Source of the DNA: Candidatus Aegiribacteria sp. | Lineage (GTDB): Bacteria > Fermentibacterota > Fermentibacteria > Fermentibacterales > Fermentibacteraceae | Length of the DNA: 13,916 nucleotides | Direction: 5' to 3' | Assembly: GCA_021107345.1 (NCBI GenBank) | Contig: JAIOSX010000118.1 | Coordinates: forward strand, 1-13,916 | Part shown: piece after piece, positions 1-6,645 of the stretch | Layout of the letters: each line of letters starts with the position of its first letter | Position numbering within the stretch: position 1 is the first letter of the stretch | Program-made: the position numbers and the translations under genes | The notes under the pieces: model-generated | What the model was told of the DNA's origin: nothing | The model's database searches: none | Seen by the model: the letters and a program-made list of their open reading frames with translations, nothing else

Positions 1-369
1 AGACAATTCATTGAAGGTTGGCTTTCGAGAAAGGTGGAACAGGAAAAGGTTGACAGGGCAAAATCCCTGATCGCAGACCATGGTCCCATCATTATTGCCG
101 TTAGCCGGTTCATCCCGGGTGTAAGGTCCCTGCTCGTGTTCATGGCTGGAACTTCGGGCATGCGGTTTGCTCTTGCAGTATTTCCAATAGCGATCAGTGC
201 TATAGCATGGTATCTTATACTTTCCATCGCTGGTTCGGTTTTTGGAAACAACATACAGGCTGCAGAGGGGTTCATGAAGCATTTCGAGATATGGATCTGG
301 ATCATTCTGGCTATTGCCTCTCTCATTTTTCTCTTTGCACGAATACGTATGCGGAAGGGGAGAGGATGA
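1..369 (+). CDS. DedA/VTT-family inner-membrane protein, C-terminal part (5' end outside window)
   Basis: The reading frame is open from base 1 to the TGA at 367-369, so the gene begins upstream of the window; the internal GTG at 34 is not a convincing start. The visible 122 residues hold a hydrophilic stretch, then a segment reading RFIPGVRS followed by hydrophobic residues and AGTSGM. This is the R-x-x-PG-x-R signature of DedA/SNARE-associated (VTT) proteins, which are linked to membrane lipid (undecaprenyl phosphate or phospholipid) transport. Two further hydrophobic helices follow, with a short basic tail (RIRMRKGRG) expected in the cytoplasm. The stop overlaps the start of glgA by ATGA, so the two are translationally coupled. 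Family assignment is fairly secure; the substrate is unknown. Confidence 0.8.
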   Translation, partial: RQFIEGWLSRKVEQEKVDRAKSLIADHGPIIIAVSRFIPGVRSLLVFMAGTSGMRFALAVFPIAISAIAWYLILSIAGSVFGNNIQAAEGFMKHFEIWIWIILAIASLIFLFARIRMRKGRG

Positions 370-1790
370 GGATACTTTTCGCCGCTTCCGAGGCTTACCC
401 ATTTGCCAGTACAGGTGGACTGGCCGGGGTAACAGGTTCCCTGCCCAAAGCCCTTGCAGATGCCGGCCATGATGTAAGCATAATAATGCCCCTGTATCGC
501 AGGATTGAAAAGATCAAGGATTTCAGATGGGTCAGAGGAGAGTTCTCAACTTCTGCTGGAGAGAAGTTCGGCCTGGCGGAATCGGTTATTCCCGGAACCC
601 GAATATCAGCCTATTTCGTAAGTAAGGATGAATACTTTCACAGACCAGGTATATACGGTCCCGATGACGGAAGCGCCTACGACGACAATGCTGAACGATT
701 CGCCTTTTTCTGCAGGGCAGCAGTGGCTTTTCATGAAAGTCTTATGAAACCGCCGGACATAATCCATTGTCATGACTGGCAGACGGGACTTATCCCGGCG
801 TACATGAGAAACTGCATAAGGCCTGCAGTCGTATTTACGATTCATAACATGCATTTTCAGGGGAACTTTCCACCGGAGAAATACGGCTGTACGTATCTTC
901 CACGGTTACTGTTAACGATTGCAGGCCTTGAATTTTACGGAACATTCAGTTTTCTCAAATCCGGAATAGTATATGCCGATCAGGTTACCACAGTAAGTCG
1001 AACCTATGCGGAAGAGATACAGAGACCCGAGTTCGGTGAAAGTCTTGATGGTCTGTTGCGAAAACGTTCAAACGTTTTGACCGGGATACTGAACGGTATC
1101 GATTGTGATGCATGGAATCCGGAAACTGACGAGACCCTGGCGGCATCGTACAGTGCGGATTCCATTTCACCAAGAAGGAAATGCAGAAGAGCACTGTTGA
1201 AAACCCATGATCTTGATTCCGGCAGTGGAGAACTCACCGCCGGAATTGTATCCAGATTGACGGGACAGAAGGGACTTGATCTTCTATTTCCTATAATGGA
1301 AAGACTTACAGACAGGGGTGTTAAATTCGTAATACTGGGCACAGGCGAAAGGCATTACATGAACAGGCTTTCAAAGCTGGCCCTGGAACATCCCGGCAGT
1401 ATATCGGTAAACCTGAGGTACGATGAGGTCATGGCCAGACGGATATTTTCCGGCTGCGATATCATTATGATGCCCAGCAGATTTGAACCCTGCGGTCTGG
1501 CACAGATGATGGGGATGCGGTACGGCGCTGTTCCGCTTGTGAACAGAACGGGTGGGCTCGCGGATACCGTCATCGATGAAAAAGATGGCGGATTCGGTTT
1601 CGCAATGAACAGAGCCGGCCCTGAGGAGTTGTACGAGTGCATCATCCGGGCGAGAGATCTGCGGAGGCAAAGGAACAGATGGGCATGGCTCGTAAAGAAA
1701 TGCATGAGACAGGACAATTCATGGAAGAGCAGAGTAGCCCGCTACGAGGATGTGTACTCCAGGGCGATTAATGCAAGAAAGGCACGATGA
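366..1790 (+). CDS. glgA: Glycogen (starch) synthase, GT5 family
   Basis: A 474-residue protein, the usual length of bacterial GlgA, which transfers glucose from ADP- or UDP-glucose to growing alpha-1,4-glucan in the cytoplasm. The ATG at 366 is chosen because MRILFAASEAYPF aligns residue for residue with the GlgA N-terminus. Family marks in order are the TGGL loop at 16-19, HDWQTGL, TIHNMHFQG, NGID, SRLTGQKG (the Arg and Lys five apart that bind the nucleotide sugar), and PSRFEPCGL with the catalytic Glu, followed by TGGLADTV. The N-terminal loop normally reads KTGGL-x-DV; here it is STGGLAGV, so Lys15 is Ser and Asp21 is Gly. This may alter donor binding or activity. Both ends overlap neighbours by ATGA (366-369 and 1787-1790). 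Confidence 0.93.
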   Translation: MRILFAASEAYPFASTGGLAGVTGSLPKALADAGHDVSIIMPLYRRIEKIKDFRWVRGEFSTSAGEKFGLAESVIPGTRISAYFVSKDEYFHRPGIYGPDDGSAYDDNAERFAFFCRAAVAFHESLMKPPDIIHCHDWQTGLIPAYMRNCIRPAVVFTIHNMHFQGNFPPEKYGCTYLPRLLLTIAGLEFYGTFSFLKSGIVYADQVTTVSRTYAEEIQRPEFGESLDGLLRKRSNVLTGILNGIDCDAWNPETDETLAASYSADSISPRRKCRRALLKTHDLDSGSGELTAGIVSRLTGQKGLDLLFPIMERLTDRGVKFVILGTGERHYMNRLSKLALEHPGSISVNLRYDEVMARRIFSGCDIIMMPSRFEPCGLAQMMGMRYGAVPLVNRTGGLADTVIDEKDGGFGFAMNRAGPEELYECIIRARDLRRQRNRWAWLVKKCMRQDNSWKSRVARYEDVYSRAINARKAR

Positions 1791-2536
1791 GAATTCCCGA
1801 GAACACAATAGAATCACTGCTAGCCGTATTCACGCAGTTCTGGAGAACGGATAAAGCATATTCCCTGCTTCTGAACATGAGGAGTGCGGGAATTGTGATG
1901 ATTGCTGTCGTGATAGTGATTTCCGTGGCTGGATATGTACCCGCCATGCTGGCCAACTGGAACGATATTGAAGAGATGGGAAGAGGCGAGCGGCTGCCGG
2001 AGCTTATGGAGGAGGGATTCACTCCCGCGGAGGCTGACAGTGTGTTCTCAGGTGAGTTTAATGAAATGAAACGCAGAACCGCTAATCTCCCCATGGCCAT
2101 GCTGGTGGAGAGGAGCATTATCGCTTTGCTCGCCGCTCTGGCCGGATTCGGAATAGTATTTGCTGTGGAAAACGTAAAGGTAGGCAGGATTACGGATTAC
2201 ATTACATCTTCCATGCTATCCCAGTCCGCCTACATGCTCACCGGTGTGCTGCTTATCATACTTGCTTCTGTGCTTGACATTCCCCCTTCTGTAAGGCTTA
2301 GTCTGTCAGCCTTTGTTCCTGTTGATGTACTTGATCCATCAAGGATTCACGTGTTTATCTATAGATTTCTGGAGAATGTGGACGTTCCTTCCATAACAGC
2401 ACTGATTCTATGGGGAAGGGGCCTTGCCGCAATGCTTCAGCGCAGCCGTTCCTGGGGGATCCGTCTTTGCTTTTCCATATATATTATCGGTATTCTGCTC
2501 ATTTCTCTGCCGGTGATGTTCGCGCCGGAAGCATAA
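1787..2536 (+). CDS. Five-helix membrane protein, Yip1-like
   Basis: A 249-residue protein whose ATG overlaps the glgA stop. Hydrophobic segments fall near residues 35-55, 108-127, 147-165, 200-217 and 223-245. A charged loop of about 50 residues (rich in E, R and M) lies between the first and second. An N-terminal amphipathic lead before five helices, with a short helix containing a G-R-G turn before the last, resembles bacterial Yip1-domain proteins. These are inner-membrane proteins of uncertain function, often found beside envelope or transport genes. No catalytic motif is visible. Its position between glgA and a TolC-like channel, 20 bp from the latter, suggests a membrane role, but nothing specific can be assigned. 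The Yip1 label rests on topology and overall look only. Confidence 0.6.
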   Translation: MRIPENTIESLLAVFTQFWRTDKAYSLLLNMRSAGIVMIAVVIVISVAGYVPAMLANWNDIEEMGRGERLPELMEEGFTPAEADSVFSGEFNEMKRRTANLPMAMLVERSIIALLAALAGFGIVFAVENVKVGRITDYITSSMLSQSAYMLTGVLLIILASVLDIPPSVRLSLSAFVPVDVLDPSRIHVFIYRFLENVDVPSITALILWGRGLAAMLQRSRSWGIRLCFSIYIIGILLISLPVMFAPEA

Positions 2537-2556
2537 CGGAAACGGAGAGTTGGAGA

Positions 2557-3852
2557 ATGAAGAAAGTCGTCTTTTATCTGCCTTTGGTTGTTTCAGTTCT
2601 TTTCGCGCAGGCCGATTCCCTCTCCCTTGATCTTTCGGGATGGGTGAGGGAGGCAATGGAGAACTCGCCGGATATGGTGATTTCATCAGCCGATCTTATG
2701 TCTGCTGAAGCATCACTCACATCTTCAGAATCATTTCTCTGGCCCAGGCTGAATTTCAGTTCATCCGCCAGCCATTCATGGAGTTCTGTCTCCGATATGT
2801 CAGGCGGTTTTACAGACACCGATAATTCATCCTGGTCCATGTCCGCCAGCATCTCACAGGAAATACTGGCATCAGGTGGAAGCAGCTGGCTGCGCATGTC
2901 CGGAAGCAGGCATTCACTTGACGCTTCCAGATTCGATATGGATCAGGCCAGGCTTGATCTTACCATGGATATTATTGAGGCGTATTACGGAGTGATAGAG
3001 TCGGTACAGCTGCTGGTTTCTTCTAAGAGAGCCCTTGAAAGAAGTACTGAACAGCTGAGGAGAACAGAGGCTCTTTACGAGATAGGAGGAGCAACGAACC
3101 TTGAACTGATACAGGCTGAAGTCCAGCAGAGTTCCAACAGCCTGTCGCTGCTTCAGAGGGAGCAGGCTGTGTCCAATTCTTATACGACTCTCTATCAGAC
3201 TGCAGGTGTAGTAGGGTCGGAATACACGGTTAACACGAATGCTGTACTGCGGCCGGTGTCAATCAATACAGCAATGAACTACAGCCTTGATATGTCAGAT
3301 AACAATGCAATTTCCTCTTCAATGGAAAGACTCGCAGCTGCAGAGTATACCTACGAATCAAACAAACGCGCATACTGGCCGTCGCTTAATGCCGGGGGGA
3401 ACTGGAACTGGAGTAATGATGAACTTGATTTCGAGGACTTCTCCAACAGAGACAGCTGGCAGGTCTCCCTTACCCTCAGCTGGACTCTGTTTGACGGGTT
3501 TAACCGCGAAAGCACCATTCAATCCTCCAGAGCTTCATTGCTGAGACAGCAGGCATCCAACGAAGCCCTTGCTAATTCTATTAAATGCTTTGTGCTGACT
3601 ACTCAGAACAACCTCATCAGTTCCATCAGGAGTTGGGAGCTTTCCCTTGAGGTTCTGAATCAGGCTAACGAGAAGCTCAGGCTTTCAAGTATGAGTTACG
3701 ATCTGGGAAGTATTTCTCTTCTTGATCTGCTGGATGCCCAGTCGGACGTTACTTCGAGCGAGGCATCGGTGGAATCTTCCAGGGCAGCATGCCTGATAGC
3801 GGAAGCGAGGCTGCTTGTTCTTCTCGGGCGGGCACCCAGAACTGGAGAGTAG
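2557..3852 (+). CDS. TolC-family outer-membrane efflux/secretion channel protein
   Basis: A 431-residue protein starting at the ATG at 2557. The frame is open further upstream, but MKKVVFYLPLVVSVLFAQA is a clear Sec signal peptide and GGAGAG lies 8 bp before the ATG. The mature part shows the duplicated TolC (outer membrane efflux protein) layout. Each half holds long amphipathic coiled helices: EAYYGVIES...LYEIGGATNLELIQAE in the first and LSSMSYDLGSISLLDLLDAQSD in the second. The Y-x-x-G-x-x-x-x-x-x-L-x-x-A/L turn is typical of the family. Such trimers form the outer-membrane and periplasmic duct for efflux pumps and type I secretion. No adaptor (HlyD) or inner-membrane pump gene follows, so the partner is elsewhere. 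The Ser-rich N-terminal third is notable. Confidence 0.88.
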   Translation: MKKVVFYLPLVVSVLFAQADSLSLDLSGWVREAMENSPDMVISSADLMSAEASLTSSESFLWPRLNFSSSASHSWSSVSDMSGGFTDTDNSSWSMSASISQEILASGGSSWLRMSGSRHSLDASRFDMDQARLDLTMDIIEAYYGVIESVQLLVSSKRALERSTEQLRRTEALYEIGGATNLELIQAEVQQSSNSLSLLQREQAVSNSYTTLYQTAGVVGSEYTVNTNAVLRPVSINTAMNYSLDMSDNNAISSSMERLAAAEYTYESNKRAYWPSLNAGGNWNWSNDELDFEDFSNRDSWQVSLTLSWTLFDGFNRESTIQSSRASLLRQQASNEALANSIKCFVLTTQNNLISSIRSWELSLEVLNQANEKLRLSSMSYDLGSISLLDLLDAQSDVTSSEASVESSRAACLIAEARLLVLLGRAPRTGE

Positions 3853-3866
3853 TAAAAAACTGGGGG

Positions 3867-3896
3867 TTGCGTTTACCTGATATTGTTATATAGAAT
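3867..3896 (+). promoter_or_regulatory. Possible sigma70-type promoter for fabD
   Basis: In the 80 bp gap between tolC and fabD, TTGCGT at 3867-3872 is followed after 16 bp by TATAGA (3889-3894), or after 18 bp by TAGAAT (3891-3896), in AT-rich DNA. This would let fabD be transcribed independently of the upstream unit. It is a match to consensus only, with no experimental support; no clear terminator precedes it. Confidence 0.35.
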
Positions 3897-3932
3897 TTCG
3901 ATGGTTGTTTCTGCTTTTGTTAGGAGGATTGA

Positions 3933-4862
3933 ATGGGAAGATTAGCTTTTCTGTTTCCCGGGCAGGCATCACAGAGTGTAGGCATGGATAAATTCCTCAG
4001 AAACTATCCGGATGCTGTGGATTTTCTTGACAGGATCGATGAAATGACCGGTGTTCACAAATTGAGCGAGATCATATCCAACGGACCGCCTGAAACTCTG
4101 ACCAGAACTGATAATGTACAGCCGGCTATCACCATGATCAGCATAGCCACCATGAACGTTCTGGTTGCCGCTGGAATTAAGCCGGAGGGTACAGCCGGAC
4201 ACAGTCTCGGTGAGTATGCCGCACTTGTTACAGCTGGTGTTCTGCTTCCGGGCATAGCTGCCAAGCTTACTCGTATACGTGGTGAACTCATGCAGGAATG
4301 TGCTGACAGGCATCCCGGTGGAATGCTGGCCCTTATTGGTATGGATCTGGATAGTGCCAGAAAGTGTGTTGAAGAAGCATCCTCTATCGGTCCTGTGGGA
4401 ATAGCTAATGTTAATTCGGACGGACAGGTTGTTATTTCCGGATCGAGGGATGCTCTGAAAAAGGCCGGGGAGCTGTGCAAAAAAATGGGTGCCAGAAAGA
4501 TCATACCACTGCAGGTTTCTGGAGCATGGCATTCACCTCTTATGAAGGATGCAGCCAAGGCTCTTGAAAGCGCACTTGATGATGCGGGCTTTTACGAACC
4601 TGAGATACCTGTTGTAGCGAATGTTACTGCTGATCTTATTCGTAGCGGTGACGAAGCTAAACGACTACTCAAGCAACAGGTAACGTCGCCCGTTCTCTGG
4701 GCCGATTCGATAAATAAACTTCAGAGAAGCGGATTCGATACGTTCATTGAAGTCGGTCCCGGAAAAGTTCTTCAGGGACTGATGAAGAGGGTGCAGGATG
4801 TCACTATTTACGGAACCCATGACAGCGAAGCCCTTGAGGAAACCCTGAAAGCCCTTACATAA
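3933..4862 (+). CDS. fabD: Malonyl-CoA:acyl carrier protein transacylase
   Basis: A 309-residue protein, the usual FabD length, that loads malonate from CoA onto acyl carrier protein to feed fatty-acid elongation in the cytoplasm. AGGAGG at 3922-3927 lies 5 bp before the ATG. FPGQASQ (8-14) forms the oxyanion region. GHSLGEYAAL (89-98) carries the nucleophile Ser91. Arg116 in RIRGELMQ fits the malonate-carboxylate-binding Arg, and His200 in SGAWHSPLM completes the catalytic pair. NVNSDGQVVISG and the C-terminal IEVGPGKVL loop are also standard. The usual fab neighbours (acpP, fabG, fabF) are not beside it. The gene ends 6 bp from a convergent gene, with no obvious terminator hairpin. Confidence 0.96.
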   Translation: MGRLAFLFPGQASQSVGMDKFLRNYPDAVDFLDRIDEMTGVHKLSEIISNGPPETLTRTDNVQPAITMISIATMNVLVAAGIKPEGTAGHSLGEYAALVTAGVLLPGIAAKLTRIRGELMQECADRHPGGMLALIGMDLDSARKCVEEASSIGPVGIANVNSDGQVVISGSRDALKKAGELCKKMGARKIIPLQVSGAWHSPLMKDAAKALESALDDAGFYEPEIPVVANVTADLIRSGDEAKRLLKQQVTSPVLWADSINKLQRSGFDTFIEVGPGKVLQGLMKRVQDVTIYGTHDSEALEETLKALT

Positions 4863-4868
4863 GTTCCT

Positions 4869-5081
4869 TTAACTTGCCCAGCCGGAGCCTCCACAGCCGG
4901 CACATTTTGAAACCTCGTCGGTAACTTCATTATATATTTTTCCGGTTCCTTTGCATCTTCCACATGTTGTGGGCGGTTCAGGAGCGTTAATATGTCCGTC
5001 ACCTCCACAGATATCACACGGAGAATCTCCCACTCCATCAACTCCGGTTCCCTTGCACCAGGCACATTTCACCATTGCCAT
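4869..5081 (-). CDS. Small stand-alone DnaJ-type zinc-finger protein
   Basis: A 70-residue protein with four CXXCXGXG motifs, at Cys6/9 (CAWCKGTG), 22/25 (CDICGGDG), 40/43 (CGRCKGTG) and 60/63 (CAGCGGSG). This is the number and spacing seen in the central cysteine-rich domain of DnaJ/Hsp40, which binds two zinc ions and helps hold unfolded protein. No J domain and no C-terminal substrate domain are present. GGAG lies a few bases before the ATG (reverse complement of TCTCC at 5086-5090). It sits 41 bp downstream of the ThiD-Nudix gene on the same strand and is probably cotranscribed. A zinc-binding fold is near certain; the role (chaperone accessory, redox or metal storage, protein interaction) is unknown. 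Confidence 0.85.
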   Translation of the reverse strand: MAMVKCAWCKGTGVDGVGDSPCDICGGDGHINAPEPPTTCGRCKGTGKIYNEVTDEVSKCAGCGGSGWAS

Positions 5082-5122
5082 AATATCTCCTTTCAGAATA
5101 CTGAAACCTGTTATCAGGAATT

Positions 5123-6487
5123 TCAGCAGTACAGTGTATTAGCAAGTTTCTCCACAAGTCTATTATGTGCATTGAATGCCAGTTCCGGAACCTCCCGGAT
5201 CGGGCACCATATAACCTCTGATGCATCATCTCCTGCAACGGGAGTACCTTCCCAGTCCTTGACTTCCAGAACTGCAAGGAGAATACCTCCATAGGCTGTC
5301 AGGTCGGTTTCCAGTTCCATCAGCCTGCCTTCCCTGCCCTGAAGACCAGTTTCCTCCAGCAGTTCTCTAAGGCCGCATTCTTCAGTAGTTTCACCCGTTT
5401 CAAGAAAACCTCCTGGAAGGGAAAGCATCCCCTTCTTCGGCTGCACCGCCCTTCGGACGAGTAATATTCTTTTATCGTCGTGAACCATAAGAGCCACTGC
5501 GGGGAGGGGATTCCTGTAGTGGATGAATCCGCACTTTCTGCAGAAAAGGTGCCCATGTTCTCCGGGTGATTTGCCCATGGGTTCTCCGCACATGGAGCAG
5601 TATGCCGGCGGGAGGTAGAATGAACTGCCATCAGGCATCACAGGCAGAGGGCCTGCTTGCGGGAAGTGTCCCGGAAGGTTTCCGTGAATCCTTCCGATTC
5701 TTCTGGAGATAACCCTTCTGACAAAATGCCTGGCATCCCTCACCGCGGATTCAATTGGAAAGCCGGCAGCCAGCAGAGCAGTGCAGGCGGCAGCCAGGGT
5801 GCATCCGGTACCATGTACGTTATCCTCTGTTATTCTGGATCCGTCGAATCCTGCATGACCCTTTTCCGTTACAAGTATATCTACAGGGTTTCCTGAAAGG
5901 TGTCCTCCCTTGACCAGTACGGCTTTTGCGCCCATACGGATAATAACACTGCCGGCTTTTATCATATCCTCAGTATTCACAATGGTTACCCCGGATAGTA
6001 TCTCAGCTTCGCCAATATTCGGGGTGCATAGAGTGCAAAGTGGTAAGAGTTCATCTCTCAGCAGATCGGGCATGCCGTCGCTTGCCAGAGCACCGCCTCC
6101 TCCTGCGGCAAGGACCGGGTCAAGAACATAGGGTATTCCCTTCAGATTATCTCTGATGAATCCGGCAAGAGCTGAAGCGTTCTCTCTGCTTCCCAGCATT
6201 CCTGATTTTACTCCCGCCAGGGGACCGTCATCATACACAGCCCTGAGCTGTTCCATAAACCCTACCGAAGACACAGTATTCCATGAAAGTACGTTTCCAC
6301 TGTTCTGAACGGTTAAAGCGGTGACAGTCGGGCATCCATGGAAACCCAGGGCCGAGGCAGTTTTCAGGTCCGCCGGCAATCCTGCTCCACCACTGGGATC
6401 CGTTCCACCGATAAAAAGCAGGACATTACTCGCTTTGTATAACTCCTGTATTTCTGATTTCATATAAACTTCATCTCTAACCCGCAT
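5123..6487 (-). CDS. thiD: ThiD-like HMP/HMP-P kinase fused to zinc-ribbon Nudix hydrolase
   Basis: A 454-residue two-enzyme fusion. Residues 21-265 are a ribokinase-fold ThiD, which phosphorylates hydroxymethylpyrimidine and its monophosphate in thiamine synthesis. It has GGTDPSGGAG (27-36), DPVL (123-126), TPNIGEAE (155-162), VKGGH (192-196) and HGTGC (225-229) with the anion-hole GTG and Cys229. After a linker, residues 297-319 form a Cys4 zinc ribbon (C297/C300, C316/C319). A Nudix domain follows with a perfect GX5EX7REXXEEXG box (G360, E366, R374, E375, E378, E379, G381). The Nudix half may hydrolyse a nucleotide or a thiamine-related pyrophosphate; its substrate is not evident. Met9 (start at 6463) is an alternative start, and neither has a strong ribosome site. 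No other thi genes are in the window. Confidence 0.93.
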   Translation of the reverse strand: MRVRDEVYMKSEIQELYKASNVLLFIGGTDPSGGAGLPADLKTASALGFHGCPTVTALTVQNSGNVLSWNTVSSVGFMEQLRAVYDDGPLAGVKSGMLGSRENASALAGFIRDNLKGIPYVLDPVLAAGGGGALASDGMPDLLRDELLPLCTLCTPNIGEAEILSGVTIVNTEDMIKAGSVIIRMGAKAVLVKGGHLSGNPVDILVTEKGHAGFDGSRITEDNVHGTGCTLAAACTALLAAGFPIESAVRDARHFVRRVISRRIGRIHGNLPGHFPQAGPLPVMPDGSSFYLPPAYCSMCGEPMGKSPGEHGHLFCRKCGFIHYRNPLPAVALMVHDDKRILLVRRAVQPKKGMLSLPGGFLETGETTEECGLRELLEETGLQGREGRLMELETDLTAYGGILLAVLEVKDWEGTPVAGDDASEVIWCPIREVPELAFNAHNRLVEKLANTLYC

Positions 6488-6645
6488 CCAGTATTTGGAA
6501 TTATGCTTGACTCATACGTGGAACTATACTTGCTGACCTGTATATTTCCGAGTACCTGTTCAGCAGGAAGTACCGGATACGGATATTGCAGCTATCAAAG
6601 ACCTGGAAAGGAAACAGCATCGCAACTAGAAGTTATTGTTCCATT
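6488..6645. other. Divergent intergenic region between thiD and tamA
   Basis: This 158 bp must carry the promoters for both divergent units. A TTGACT (6507-6512) and a TATACT (6525-6530) are present on the + strand but are only 12 bp apart, so they do not form a normal pair. No convincing promoter, operator or riboswitch was recognised; in particular no THI-box (TPP riboswitch) pattern was seen before the ThiD fusion. The frame of the next gene is open from a TTG at 6586, but that stretch does not look coding. Confidence 0.4.

Noticed and set aside
6507..6530. TTGACT and TATACT before the TamA-like gene
   Set aside because: Spacing is only 12 bp, too short for a sigma70 promoter; no better partner was found for either box.
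6586..6645. Upstream TTG start giving the TamA-like protein 20 more residues
   Set aside because: The added residues are polar and precede a clean signal peptide beginning at the ATG at 6646.
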